The translations under genes and the position numbers were made by a program. From Pseudomonas entomophila (GTDB lineage: Bacteria > Pseudomonadota > Gammaproteobacteria > Pseudomonadales > Pseudomonadaceae), in contig NZ_JARPQB010000043.1 of assembly GCF_029478665.1 (NCBI RefSeq), positions 1 through 46,483 on the forward strand: a stretch of DNA of 46,483 nt. The letters run 5' to 3'. The notes beneath the pieces were generated by a model. The model worked only from the letters and a program-made list of their open reading frames with translations. It was not told the DNA's origin and ran no database searches. Position 1 is the stretch's first letter; each line of letters starts with the position of its first letter. Below, piece after piece: positions 32,546 through 41,571 of the stretch.

Positions 32546-34408
32546 ATGGCCCTACTGCAGATCGCCGAACCCGGTCAGAGCCCCCAGCCGCACCAGCGCC
32601 GCCTGGCGGTGGGCATCGACCTGGGCACCACCAACTCCCTCGTCGCCGCTGTACGCAGCGGGCGCAGCGAACCGCTGCCCGATGCGCAGGGCAATGTCAT
32701 CCTGCCGTCCGCCGTGCGCTACCTCGACAACACCGTCGAAGTCGGCCTGGCTGCGCGCGAGGCCGCTCCCCGCGACCCGCTCAACAGCATCCTCTCGGTC
32801 AAGCGCCTGATGGGGCGTGGCCTGGCGGACGTCAAACAACTGGGCGAGCAGCTGCCGTACCGCTTCGTCGGTGGCGAGTCGCACATGCCGTTCATCGACA
32901 CCGTCCAGGGGCCGAAAAGCCCGGTGGAAGTGTCAGCCGACATCCTCAAGGTGCTGCGTCAGCGCGCCGAGCAAACCCTCGGCGGCGAGCTGGTCGGTGC
33001 GGTGATCACCGTGCCTGCCTATTTCGACGACGCTCAACGCCAGGCCACCAAGGATGCCGCCAAGCTGGCCGGCCTCAATGTCCTGCGCTTGCTCAACGAG
33101 CCGACCGCGGCAGCCGTGGCCTATGGCCTGGATCAGAATGCCGAAGGCGTCGTGGCGATCTTCGACCTGGGTGGCGGCACCTTCGATATTTCCATCCTGC
33201 GCCTGACCGCTGGTGTCTTCGAAGTGCTGGCCACTGGTGGCGACACGGCCCTGGGTGGTGACGACTTCGATCACGCGATCGCTGGCTGGATCATCGAGCA
33301 GGCAGGTTTGTCCGCCGACCTCGACCCGGCCACCCAGCGCCTGCTGTTGCAGACCGCCTGCGCGGCCAAGGAAGCCTTGACCGACCGTGAAGCGGTCAGC
33401 GTCCAGCATGGCGCCTGGCAGGGCGAGCTGACCCGTAGCGCTTTCGACGCCATGATCGAGCCCATGATCGCCCGCAGCCTCAAGGCCTGCCGCCGTGCCG
33501 TGCGCGACAGCGGCATCGAGCTGGAGGAAGTCGGCGCGGTGGTGATGGTTGGTGGTTCGACCCGCGTGCCGCGTGTGCGTGAGGCGGTCGGCACACTGTT
33601 TGGCCGTACCCCACTGACCTCCATCGATCCGGACCAGGTGGTCGCCATTGGCGCCGCGATCCAGGCCGACACACTCGCCGGCAACCGCCGCGAGGGTGGC
33701 GAGCTGCTGCTGCTCGACGTCATCCCGTTGTCGCTGGGTCTGGAGACCATGGGCGGGCTGATGGAGAAGGTGATCCCGCGCAACACCACGATCCCGGTAG
33801 CGCGCGCCCAGGAGTTCACCACCTATAAAGATGGCCAGTCGGCCATGATGATCCATGTGCTGCAAGGTGAGCGCGAACTGGTCAGCGACTGCCGCTCGCT
33901 GGCGCGCTTCGAACTACGCGGCATCCCGGCCATGGTGGCGGGCGCGGCGAAGATCCGCGTCACCTTCCAGGTCGACGCCGATGGCCTGCTCAGTGTCGCC
34001 GCCCGCGAGCTGGGCTCGGGCGTCGAGTCGAGCATCCAGGTCAAGCCATCCTATGGCCTGACCGACGGTGAGATCGCCCGCATGCTCAAGGATTCCTTCG
34101 AGCACGCAGGCTCCGACAAGCAGGCGCGCCAGCTGCGCGAGCACCAGGTCGACGGCGAGCGCCTGCTCGAGGCGGTACAGGGCGCCCTGGATGCCGATGG
34201 CGAGCGCCTGCTCAGCAGCGACGAGCGCGAAGCCATTGAATTCCAGATGCAGGAACTACGTGATTTGCTGACCGGCACCGATGGCGCTGCCATCGAGCAA
34301 CAGACCAAGCGTCTGTCGCAGGTGACCGATGCATTTGCCGCCCGTCGCCTTGATTCGACGGTCAAAGCCGCACTGGCCGGGCGCAACCTGAATGAGATCG
34401 AGGAGTAA
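32546..34408 (+). CDS. hscA: Hsp70-type chaperone HscA
   Basis: 620 residues. A specialised Hsp70 that releases clusters from IscU using ATP. The ATPase domain starts with VGIDLGTTNSLVAA (about 22-35), contains FDLGGGTFDISIL and VVMVGGSTRVPRVRE, and leads to the substrate-binding domain with VIPRNTTIPVARAQEFTTY. The N-terminal extension before the ATPase core is typical of HscA. The ribosome binding site is weak. It is three bases from fdx. Confidence 0.97.
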   Translation: MALLQIAEPGQSPQPHQRRLAVGIDLGTTNSLVAAVRSGRSEPLPDAQGNVILPSAVRYLDNTVEVGLAAREAAPRDPLNSILSVKRLMGRGLADVKQLGEQLPYRFVGGESHMPFIDTVQGPKSPVEVSADILKVLRQRAEQTLGGELVGAVITVPAYFDDAQRQATKDAAKLAGLNVLRLLNEPTAAAVAYGLDQNAEGVVAIFDLGGGTFDISILRLTAGVFEVLATGGDTALGGDDFDHAIAGWIIEQAGLSADLDPATQRLLLQTACAAKEALTDREAVSVQHGAWQGELTRSAFDAMIEPMIARSLKACRRAVRDSGIELEEVGAVVMVGGSTRVPRVREAVGTLFGRTPLTSIDPDQVVAIGAAIQADTLAGNRREGGELLLLDVIPLSLGLETMGGLMEKVIPRNTTIPVARAQEFTTYKDGQSAMMIHVLQGERELVSDCRSLARFELRGIPAMVAGAAKIRVTFQVDADGLLSVAARELGSGVESSIQVKPSYGLTDGEIARMLKDSFEHAGSDKQARQLREHQVDGERLLEAVQGALDADGERLLSSDEREAIEFQMQELRDLLTGTDGAAIEQQTKRLSQVTDAFAARRLDSTVKAALAGRNLNEIEE

Positions 34409-34411
34409 CCG

Positions 34412-34753
34412 ATGCCGCTGGTGACATTCCTGCCGCATGAAAAATTCTGCCCCGAGGGGCTGACCGTGGAAGTGCCCGCCGGGACCAATATCCTGGAGCT
34501 GGCCCACGATCATCACATCGAGATGGAAAGCGCCTGCGGTGGCGTCAAGGCCTGCACCACCTGCCATTGCATCATCCGCAAGGGCTTCGACTCCCTTGAA
34601 GAAGCGGACGAGCTCGAAGAGGACATGCTGGACAAAGCCTGGGGCCTGGAGGCGCAGTCGCGCCTGGGTTGCCAGGTGGTCGTCGGTGATGAGGACCTCA
34701 CCATCGAGATCCCCAAATACTCGCTCAACCACGCCGCCGAAGCGCCGCACTGA
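34412..34753 (+). CDS. fdx: [2Fe-2S] ferredoxin of the isc operon
   Basis: 113 residues. An adrenodoxin-type ferredoxin that supplies electrons for cluster assembly. The cluster ligands C42, C48, C51 and C87 are present (ESACGGVKACTTCHC and RLGCQVV). The start has GAGGAGT upstream, overlapping the end of hscA. It lies ten bases before iscX. Confidence 0.97.
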   Translation: MPLVTFLPHEKFCPEGLTVEVPAGTNILELAHDHHIEMESACGGVKACTTCHCIIRKGFDSLEEADELEEDMLDKAWGLEAQSRLGCQVVVGDEDLTIEIPKYSLNHAAEAPH

Positions 34754-34763
34754 GGGCCTGTAC

Positions 34764-34964
34764 ATGAGTCTGAAATGGGTTGATGTACTTGAGATCGCCA
34801 TCCAGCTTGCGGAAAGCAAGCCCGAGGTCGATCCTCACTACGTGAATTTCGTCGATCTGCGCGCTTGGGTCATGGCTCTGCCGGACTTTGATGACGATCC
34901 GTCGCGTTGCGGCGAGAAGGTTCTCGAGGCCATCCAGGCGGCCTGGATCGAAGAAGCCGACTGA
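34764..34964 (+). CDS. iscX: Fe-S assembly protein IscX
   Basis: 66 residues. A small acidic protein that binds IscS and iron and tunes cluster assembly. The full sequence fits the family: SLKWVDVLEIAIQLAE, then DPHYVNFVDLRAWVMAL and DDDPSRCGEKVLEAIQAAW. The ATG at 34764 is in frame within a longer open frame from 34539 that is only antisense-free overlap with fdx. It is the last isc gene and is followed by a terminator hairpin. Confidence 0.95.
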   Translation: MSLKWVDVLEIAIQLAESKPEVDPHYVNFVDLRAWVMALPDFDDDPSRCGEKVLEAIQAAWIEEAD

Positions 34965-34994
34965 GCGCACGCTGCAGGTTAGGCAATCCCCTGG

Positions 34995-35025
34995 AACCCG
35001 CGTATAATTCGCGGGTTTAATTTTT
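34995..35025 (+). terminator. Terminator hairpin of the isc operon, with a TATAAT in its loop
   Basis: AACCCGCG-TATAATT-CGCGGGTT followed by TAATTTTT. The eight-base stem and T-rich tail fit a Rho-independent terminator 30 bases past iscX. The loop contains a perfect TATAAT (35003-35008), correctly placed about 45 bases upstream of ndk to be its -10 box; the matching -35 (TTAGGC, 34979-34984) is weak. Confidence 0.7.
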
Positions 35026-35053
35026 CGCAACACTCAATATTCTGGAGTTTTCC

Positions 35054-35479
35054 ATGGCTGTTCAACGTACTTTCTCGATCATCAAGCCTGACGCCGTCGC
35101 CAAAAACGTCATCGGCAAGATCACCACTCGCTTCGAAGAAGCCGGTCTGAAAATCGTCGCTTCGAAAATCAAGCAACTGTCCAAGGCCGAAGCCGAAGGC
35201 TTCTACGCCGAGCACAGCGCTCGTGGCTTCTTCGGCGACCTGGTTGCCTTCATGACTTCCGGTCCGGTCGTTGTCCAGGTTCTGGAAGGCGAGAACGCCA
35301 TCGCTCTGAACCGTGAGCTGATGGGCGCCACCAACCCTAAAGAAGCTGCTGCCGGCACCATCCGCGCCGACTTCGCCGAGTCGATCGACGCCAACGCCGT
35401 TCACGGTTCGGACTCCGAAGCCGCTGCCGCTCGCGAAATCGCTTACTTCTTCGCAGCTACCGAGGTAACCACTCGCTAA
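35054..35479 (+). CDS. ndk: Nucleoside diphosphate kinase
   Basis: 141 residues. It balances nucleoside triphosphate pools through a phosphohistidine intermediate. The catalytic histidine is H117 in NAVHGSDS. Other family motifs are TFSIIKPDAVAKN, ARGFFGDLVAFM and GATNPKEAAAGTIRADF. The codon use is strongly biased toward common codons, as expected for an abundant enzyme. It may have its own promoter within the preceding terminator. Confidence 0.98.
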   Translation: MAVQRTFSIIKPDAVAKNVIGKITTRFEEAGLKIVASKIKQLSKAEAEGFYAEHSARGFFGDLVAFMTSGPVVVQVLEGENAIALNRELMGATNPKEAAAGTIRADFAESIDANAVHGSDSEAAAAREIAYFFAATEVTTR

Positions 35480-35509
35480 GCGAAAGCTTACGGGTGTGAG
35501 GGTGAATCC

Positions 35510-36649
35510 ATGACGACATCGACTGGCAAGATCAACCTGCTGGGGCTGACCCTGGCGGAAATGGAACAGTTCTTCGACTCAATCGGGGAGAAGCGCTTCC
35601 GCGCCGGGCAGGTGATGAAATGGATTCACCATTTTGGCGTCGATGATTTCGCCGCCATGACCAATGTCGGCAAGGTCTTGCGCGAAAAGCTCGAGGCTGT
35701 TGCCGAGATCCGGGGCCCGGAAGTGGTCAGCGAAGACATTTCCGCCGACGGCACCCGCAAGTGGGTGGTTCGCGTTGCCTCCGGCAGCTGCGTCGAAACC
35801 GTCTACATCCCCACCGACGACCGCGGCACGCTGTGCGTATCGTCGCAAGCCGGCTGCGCCCTGGACTGCAGTTTCTGCTCCACCGGCAAGCAAGGCTTCA
35901 ACAGCAACCTCACCGCCGCCGAAGTGATCGGCCAGGTGTGGCTTGCCAACAAATCCTTCGGGACCGTCCCCGCCAAGATCGACCGCGCCATCACCAACGT
36001 GGTCATGATGGGCATGGGCGAGCCCTTGCTGAACTTCGACAATGTCATCGCCGCCATGAAGATCATGATGGAAGATCTGGGCTATGGCATCTCGAAACGT
36101 CGCGTCACGCTCTCCACCTCGGGCGTGGTGCCCATGATCGACGAGCTGGCCAAGCACATCGATGTGTCGCTGGCACTGTCGCTGCACGCCCCCAACGATG
36201 AGCTGCGCAACAAACTGGTACCGATCAACAAGAAGTACCCGCTGAAGATGCTGCTGGAATCGTGCATGGGCTACATGTCCACGCTCGGTGGCAAGCGCGT
36301 GCTCACCATCGAGTACACCCTGCTCAAGGACGTCAACGACCAGCCCGAGCACGCCGCGCAGATGATCGAGCTGTTGCGCGATGTACCGTGCAAGATCAAC
36401 CTGATCCCGTTCAACCCGTTCCCGCATTCGGGCTACGAGCGACCGAGCAACAACGCCATTCGTCGCTTCCAGGACCTGCTGCACCACGGTGGTTTCAACG
36501 TCACCACCCGCACCACCCGCGGTGACGACATCGATGCAGCCTGCGGCCAGCTGGTGGGCCAGGTCAACGACCGCACCCGTCGCAGCGAACGCTACATCGC
36601 CGTGCGCCAGCTCGCCGACGAACCGCAAGACAACGCCGCGCGCCCCTGA
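35510..36649 (+). CDS. rlmN: Dual-specificity 23S rRNA/tRNA adenine C2-methyltransferase RlmN
   Basis: 379 residues. A radical SAM enzyme that methylates A2503 of 23S rRNA and A37 of some tRNAs. The [4Fe-4S] cysteines are C116, C120 and C123 (CALDCSFC), and the methyl-carrying cysteine is C345 in DAACGQLVG. It has the MMGMGEPLLNF and STSGVVPMI segments. It depends on the isc system encoded just upstream. It is the first gene of the rlmN-pilF-rodZ-ispG-hisS string. Confidence 0.97.
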   Translation: MTTSTGKINLLGLTLAEMEQFFDSIGEKRFRAGQVMKWIHHFGVDDFAAMTNVGKVLREKLEAVAEIRGPEVVSEDISADGTRKWVVRVASGSCVETVYIPTDDRGTLCVSSQAGCALDCSFCSTGKQGFNSNLTAAEVIGQVWLANKSFGTVPAKIDRAITNVVMMGMGEPLLNFDNVIAAMKIMMEDLGYGISKRRVTLSTSGVVPMIDELAKHIDVSLALSLHAPNDELRNKLVPINKKYPLKMLLESCMGYMSTLGGKRVLTIEYTLLKDVNDQPEHAAQMIELLRDVPCKINLIPFNPFPHSGYERPSNNAIRRFQDLLHHGGFNVTTRTTRGDDIDAACGQLVGQVNDRTRRSERYIAVRQLADEPQDNAARP

Positions 36650-36663
36650 CGAGCAGCCCGCCC

Positions 36664-37425
36664 ATGACCCTGCGCACCGCGCTGTCGATCCTGACGCTTT
36701 CGCTGCTGGTTGGCTGCGTGTCCGGCGGCGCGGGCGATCCCTTGGCCAGCCGCCAGGGGCGTGAGGAGGCGGGGCGGGCCTACGTGCAGTTGGGGCTTGG
36801 GTATTTGCAACAAGGTTTGGCCGAGCAGGCCAAGGCGCCGCTGGGCAAGGCCCTGGCCTTGAACGAGCGCGATGCCGATGCCCACGCGGCATTGGCTTTG
36901 GTGTTCCAGGCGCAAGGCGAGCCCATGCTTGCCGACCGGCACTTCGAGAAAGCGCTGGCCATACGCCCGGGCGACACACGAATCCGCAACAACTATGGCA
37001 GTTTCCTATATGCTCAGGGCCGCTTTGGCGAAGCCCAGGCGATGTTCCGCCAAGCCGCCGCCGATACCCTGTATCCTGAACGCTCCCGGGTCTACGAGAA
37101 CCTGGGGCTGACGGCCCTGAAGCTGGGGCAGGGCGAACAGGCCCGCGATCATCTGGAAAAAGCCCTTCGGCTCAATCAGCGGCAACCGAGGGCTTTGCTT
37201 GAAATGGCTGAGTTGTCCTACGAAAACAGGCATTATGTGCCGGCCCGGGACTACTACGATCGATTCAGCCAACTGAGCGACCAGAATGCCCGCAGCCTGC
37301 TGTTGGGCAGCCGTTTGGCCCGCGCCCTCGACGACCGGGGCGACGCGGCCCGTCTGGGCCAGCAATTACAACGACTTTATCCCGGTACGCCGGAATATCA
37401 GCAATACCTGTCGGAGCAACGATGA
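36664..37425 (+). CDS. pilF: Type IV pilus biogenesis/stability lipoprotein PilF (PilW)
   Basis: 253 residues. The lipobox LVGC places the lipid-carrying cysteine at C18, so the protein is an outer-membrane lipoprotein facing the periplasm. About six TPR repeats follow (for example AYVQLGLGYLQQGLAEQA, ADRHFEKALAIRPGD and ARDHLEKALRLNQRQP). In pseudomonads PilF localises and assembles the PilQ secretin. It overlaps rodZ by four bases (ATGA). The ribosome binding site is poor, suggesting coupling to rlmN, 14 bases upstream. Confidence 0.92.
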   Translation: MTLRTALSILTLSLLVGCVSGGAGDPLASRQGREEAGRAYVQLGLGYLQQGLAEQAKAPLGKALALNERDADAHAALALVFQAQGEPMLADRHFEKALAIRPGDTRIRNNYGSFLYAQGRFGEAQAMFRQAAADTLYPERSRVYENLGLTALKLGQGEQARDHLEKALRLNQRQPRALLEMAELSYENRHYVPARDYYDRFSQLSDQNARSLLLGSRLARALDDRGDAARLGQQLQRLYPGTPEYQQYLSEQR

Positions 37426-38465
37426 AAGCCGCGCACACTGAAGTAGCAGCAGCGACTCGCCAGAACCCCGGTGACGTCTTGCGCCAGGCCCGCGAGAAGC
37501 GGGACTGGAGCCAGGCCGAGGTCGCTCGCAAGCTCAACCTCACGGTATCTTCGCTGAACAACCTGGAAAACGGCGCCTTCGACAAGCTGCCGGGGCACAC
37601 CTTCGCCCGCGGTTACATCCGTGCCTACGCCAAGCTGATGGACATGGACCAGGCACCGCTGGTCGAGGCTTTCGACCAGATCACCGGCACCCACGCCAAG
37701 GGCAGCGAAGTGCATGCCCTGGGCCGCATCGAGGAACCGGTGCGCCTGTCCCACAACATCCTGCGCGTGGTCAGCCTGTTGCTGCTGGTGGCTGTGGTCG
37801 GTGGCAGCTTCCTCTGGTGGCAGGACAACACCAGCCTGCGCGGCAAGGACCTGGCCAAGATCGCCCTGGAGCATGTCGAGGTCGAGAGCGCCGACGGCAC
37901 CACCCAGATCCACCCGCTGGACGAGCCGGAAGACCAGGCCGTGAGCGAGGGTCAACAGCCGGAAAGCGAAGCGCTGCCACTTGAGCCGGCTGCCAGCGAA
38001 CAGGCACCGGCCAGCACCGTCGAGGCGCCTGCGGCACCCGCGGCACCTGTAGCCGCGCCTGCGCCGGTCGCTCCGGCCGCCGCGCCACAAGCGCCGGCTG
38101 TCGCTTTGGCGCCGACCGCTCCGGCAGCGCCTGCCGCACCGGCCACTCCAGCCGCTCCCGTGGCCGCTGTTCCCGCCCCGGTTGCTCCGGCACCCGCTGT
38201 GGAAGCCGCCCCGGCCCCGGCTGGTAGCGGCAACGTACACATCCAGTTCACCGCCGATTGCTGGACCCAGGTCGCAGATGGCAACGGCAAGGTGCTGTTC
38301 AGCGCCATCAAGCGCAAGGGCGACAGCCTGGAACTGACCGGCAAGCCACCGTTCGCGGTGCGCCTGGGCTTCGCCCGTGGCGCCCAGGTGAGCTACAACG
38401 GCCAGGCGGTCGATGTCGCCCCGTTCACCAGTGGCGAAACCGCTCGCCTGAAGTTGGGACAGTAA
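37422..38465 (+). CDS. rodZ: Cell-shape protein RodZ
   Basis: 347 residues. A cytoplasmic helix-turn-helix domain (about 15-85, LRQAREKRDWSQAEVARKLN) that in relatives contacts MreB, a single membrane helix (about 112-133), a long proline/alanine-rich periplasmic linker (about 190-265), and a C-terminal DUF4115 domain (from NVHIQFTADCWTQV). This is the full RodZ layout. The linker is low complexity with repeated APAAPAAP-type units, so its length may vary between strains. The start overlaps the pilF stop. Confidence 0.93.
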   Translation: MKAAHTEVAAATRQNPGDVLRQAREKRDWSQAEVARKLNLTVSSLNNLENGAFDKLPGHTFARGYIRAYAKLMDMDQAPLVEAFDQITGTHAKGSEVHALGRIEEPVRLSHNILRVVSLLLLVAVVGGSFLWWQDNTSLRGKDLAKIALEHVEVESADGTTQIHPLDEPEDQAVSEGQQPESEALPLEPAASEQAPASTVEAPAAPAAPVAAPAPVAPAAAPQAPAVALAPTAPAAPAAPATPAAPVAAVPAPVAPAPAVEAAPAPAGSGNVHIQFTADCWTQVADGNGKVLFSAIKRKGDSLELTGKPPFAVRLGFARGAQVSYNGQAVDVAPFTSGETARLKLGQ

Positions 38466-38468
38466 GTC

Positions 38469-39578
38469 ATGCACGGCGAATCTCCGATCAAACGTCGCGA
38501 ATCCCGCAAAATCTGGGTCGGCAATGTGCCGGTGGGTGGCGATGCCCCCATCGCGGTGCAGAGCATGACCAACACCGACACCAACGATGTCGCCGCCACC
38601 GTGGCGCAGATCCAGCGCCTGGTCGATGCCGGCGTGGATATCGTGCGTGTCTCGGTGCCGGACATGGACGCCGCCGAGGCGTTCGGCAAGATCAAGAAGC
38701 TGGTCAGCGTTCCACTGGTCGCCGACATCCACTTCGACTACAAGATCGCCCTGCGCGTGGCTGAGCTGGGTGTCGACTGCCTGCGTATCAACCCGGGCAA
38801 CATCGGCCGCGAAGACCGCGTGCGCGCGGTGGTCGATGCCGCCCGCGACCGTGGCATCCCGATCCGCATCGGCGTCAACGCCGGCTCCCTGGAAAAAGAC
38901 CTGCAGAAGAAGTACGGCGAGCCGACCCCGGCCGCGCTGGTCGAGTCGGCGCTGCGCCACGTCGAGCACCTCGACCGCCTGGACTTCCAGGACTTCAAGG
39001 TCAGCGTCAAGGCCTCCGACGTGTTCATGGCCGTCGAGGCCTACCGCCTGCTGGCCAAGCAGATCATCCAGCCGCTGCACCTGGGCATCACCGAAGCCGG
39101 TGGCCTGCGCTCGGGGACGGTGAAATCCGCCGTCGGCCTAGGTATGCTGCTGGCCGAGGGTATCGGTGACACCATCCGCATCTCGTTGGCGGCCGACCCG
39201 GTCGAGGAAGTGAAGGTCGGCTACGACATCCTCAAGTCGCTGCACCTGCGTTCCCGTGGCATCAACTTCATCGCCTGCCCGAGCTGCTCGCGGCAGAACT
39301 TCGATGTGGTCAAGACCATGAACGAGCTGGAAGGGCGCCTGGAAGACCTGCTGGTGCCGCTGGACGTGGCGGTGATCGGTTGCGTGGTCAATGGCCCGGG
39401 GGAAGCGAAGGAATCGCACGTCGGCCTGACCGGCGGCACCCCGAACCTGGTCTACATCGACGGCAAGCCATCGCAGAAACTGAACAACGACAACCTGGTC
39501 GACGAGCTGGAGAAGCTCATCCGCCAGAAAGCGGCCGAGAAGGCCGAGGCCGACGCGGCGCTGATCGCCCGTGGCTGA
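38469..39578 (+). CDS. ispG: 4-hydroxy-3-methylbut-2-enyl diphosphate synthase
   Basis: 369 residues. It carries out the penultimate step of the MEP isoprenoid pathway with a [4Fe-4S] cluster. The ligands are C270, C273, C305 and E312 (FIACPSCSRQ and VIGCVVNGPGE). The TIM-barrel half has PVGGDAPIAVQSMTNTDT and ADIHFDYKIAL. It is three bases from rodZ and 25 bases before hisS, as in other gammaproteobacteria. It depends on isc-made clusters. Confidence 0.98.
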   Translation: MHGESPIKRRESRKIWVGNVPVGGDAPIAVQSMTNTDTNDVAATVAQIQRLVDAGVDIVRVSVPDMDAAEAFGKIKKLVSVPLVADIHFDYKIALRVAELGVDCLRINPGNIGREDRVRAVVDAARDRGIPIRIGVNAGSLEKDLQKKYGEPTPAALVESALRHVEHLDRLDFQDFKVSVKASDVFMAVEAYRLLAKQIIQPLHLGITEAGGLRSGTVKSAVGLGMLLAEGIGDTIRISLAADPVEEVKVGYDILKSLHLRSRGINFIACPSCSRQNFDVVKTMNELEGRLEDLLVPLDVAVIGCVVNGPGEAKESHVGLTGGTPNLVYIDGKPSQKLNNDNLVDELEKLIRQKAAEKAEADAALIARG

Positions 39579-39603
39579 TACACAGAATTCGTAAGGACTA
39601 CTC

Positions 39604-40890
39604 GTGAGCAAATCGCTGCAAGCCATCCGTGGCATGAACGACATCCTGCCCGATCAGTCGCCGCTGTGGCGCTATTTCGAGGGCACCGTGGCCGGCCTGC
39701 TGGACAGCTACGGCTACAGCCAGATCCGTACGCCGATCGTCGAGTTCACCGAGCTGTTCAAGCGCTCGATCGGTGAAGTGACCGATATCGTCGAGAAGGA
39801 GATGTACACCTTCCAGGACAACAAGGACTCGCTTACCTTGCGCCCGGAAGGTACCGCCGCTTGCGTGCGCGCAGTGCTCGAGCACGGCATCATCGGTAAT
39901 GGCCAAGTGCAGAAACTCTGGTACGTGGGCCCGATGTTCCGCCACGAGCGCCCGCAACTGGGACGCTACCGCCAGTTCCACCAGATCGGTGTCGAGGTGT
40001 TCAACCTGGCCGGCCCCGATATCGATGCCGAACTGATCATGCTCACCTGGCGCCTCTGGGCGTTGCTGGGTATTCAGGATGCGGTGACGCTGGAGCTCAA
40101 CAGCCTGGGCACCAGCGAAGCCCGAGCGCGTTATCGTGATGCACTGGTCGAATTCCTCTCCCAGCGCATTGATCAGCTGGACGAAGACAGCAAGCGCCGC
40201 CTGCAGAGCAATCCGCTGCGTATCCTCGACAGCAAGAACGCAGGCACCCAGGCTGCCCTGGTGGGCGCGCCGAAGCTCGAAGAGTACCTGGACGAAGAGT
40301 CCCGCGTGCACTTCGAGGGCGTGAAGGCCCGTCTTGACGCGGCTGGCATCCCGTTCGTGATCAACACCAAGCTGGTACGCGGCCTGGATTACTACAGCAA
40401 GACCGTGTTCGAGTGGGTCACCGACAAGCTCGGTGCCCAGGGCACGGTCTGCGCCGGTGGGCGCTACGATGGCCTGGTCGAGCAGATGGGCGGCAAGCCG
40501 ACCGCTGGCGTTGGCTTTGCCATGGGTATCGAGCGCCTGCTGCTGCTGATCGAAACCCTGGGCCAGGTGCCTGAGTCGATCAGCCGTACCATCGACGTCT
40601 ACCTGTGCGCCTTTGGCGAGCAGGCGGAGCTGGCTGGCCTGAAGATCAGCGAGCAACTGCGTGATCGTCTGCCGAACCTGCGCCTGGCGGTCAACGCCGG
40701 TGGCGGCAACTTCAAGAACCAGTTCAAGAAAGCGGACAAAAGTGGCGCGCTGTTCGCCCTGATCCTCGGCGACGACGAACTGGCCAAGCAAGAGATCGGC
40801 GTCAAGCCCCTGCGTGGCCAGGGCGAACAACAGAACATTGCCTGGGATGCGCTTGCCGCGCACCTGGAAACCGCGATCGCCCAGGCGTAA
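39604..40890 (+). CDS. hisS: Histidyl-tRNA synthetase
   Basis: 428 residues. A class II aminoacyl-tRNA synthetase. Motif 1 region IRGMNDILPDQSPLW and PIVEFTELFKRSIGE, motif 2 YVGPMFRHERPQLGRYRQF, the histidine-specific LVRGLDYYSKTVFEW and CAGGRYDGL, and motif 3 GVGFAMGIERLLLL are all present. The start is GTG at 39604. It lies upstream of a YfgM-like gene, the standard order. Confidence 0.98.
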   Translation: MSKSLQAIRGMNDILPDQSPLWRYFEGTVAGLLDSYGYSQIRTPIVEFTELFKRSIGEVTDIVEKEMYTFQDNKDSLTLRPEGTAACVRAVLEHGIIGNGQVQKLWYVGPMFRHERPQLGRYRQFHQIGVEVFNLAGPDIDAELIMLTWRLWALLGIQDAVTLELNSLGTSEARARYRDALVEFLSQRIDQLDEDSKRRLQSNPLRILDSKNAGTQAALVGAPKLEEYLDEESRVHFEGVKARLDAAGIPFVINTKLVRGLDYYSKTVFEWVTDKLGAQGTVCAGGRYDGLVEQMGGKPTAGVGFAMGIERLLLLIETLGQVPESISRTIDVYLCAFGEQAELAGLKISEQLRDRLPNLRLAVNAGGGNFKNQFKKADKSGALFALILGDDELAKQEIGVKPLRGQGEQQNIAWDALAAHLETAIAQA

Positions 40891-40928
40891 CGCGGTTCAA
40901 CAACGAATAGGCGAATAGGAGTATTGGG

Positions 40929-41570
40929 GTGTCGAGTACCGATGATGAAGGCCTGGCAGCGGCCAAGGACTGGTGGAACCGCAACGGCAAGCCGCTGCTG
41001 ACCGGCGCCCTGCTGGCCGGCGTGGTGGTGATGGGCTGGCAGACCTGGCACAAGTACCAGGCCAACCAGTCGCAAGGCGCCTCGGCGTTGTATCAGGCCC
41101 TGCTGGAAACCTCGCTGACCCCGAGCGGCCAGCCTGACGCAGGCAAGGTCGCCGAACTGTCCGGCAAGCTCAAGAGCGAGTTCGGCGGCAGCGCCTACGC
41201 CCAGTACGGCAGCCTGTTCGTGGCAAAAGTGGCAGTGGACAGCGGCAAGCTGGACGACGCGGCCAGCGAACTGAAAGGCGTGATGGACAAGCCGGCCGAC
41301 GCCACCCTGGGCGAGATCTCGCGCCAGCGCCTGGCCCGTGTACTGGCTGCCCAGGACAAGGCCGAAGACGCGCTGAAGCTGCTCGACGGCGACACCGACA
41401 AGGCCTTCCTCGCCAGCCGCGAGGAGCTCAAGGGCGACCTGCTGGTACAGCTGGGCCGTGCCGACGACGCGCACAGCGCCTACGAAAAAGCCAAGGCCGC
41501 GCTGTCCGACGACGCCGCGATCGGTGGCCTGCAACTGAAGCTGGATGACCTGGCCAAAGGGGACGCCTGA
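40929..41570 (+). CDS. yfgM: YfgM-like membrane-anchored TPR protein (ancillary SecYEG subunit)
   Basis: 213 residues. It starts in the cytoplasm (ATDDEG-like acidic segment, then LAAAKDWWNRNGKPLL), has one membrane helix (about 21-37, LLTGALLAGVVVMGWQTW) and a periplasmic domain of TPR-like repeats. In E. coli YfgM works with PpiD at the SecYEG channel. The start is GTG at 40929. It stands between hisS and bamB, as in related genomes, and ends one base before bamB. Confidence 0.88.
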   Translation: MSSTDDEGLAAAKDWWNRNGKPLLTGALLAGVVVMGWQTWHKYQANQSQGASALYQALLETSLTPSGQPDAGKVAELSGKLKSEFGGSAYAQYGSLFVAKVAVDSGKLDDAASELKGVMDKPADATLGEISRQRLARVLAAQDKAEDALKLLDGDTDKAFLASREELKGDLLVQLGRADDAHSAYEKAKAALSDDAAIGGLQLKLDDLAKGDA

Positions 41571-41571
41571 A

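Noticed and set aside
37398..39080. A 560-codon open frame on the minus strand opposite rodZ and ispG.
   Set aside because: It is an antisense shadow of two clear genes in GC-rich DNA, and its translation resembles no protein.
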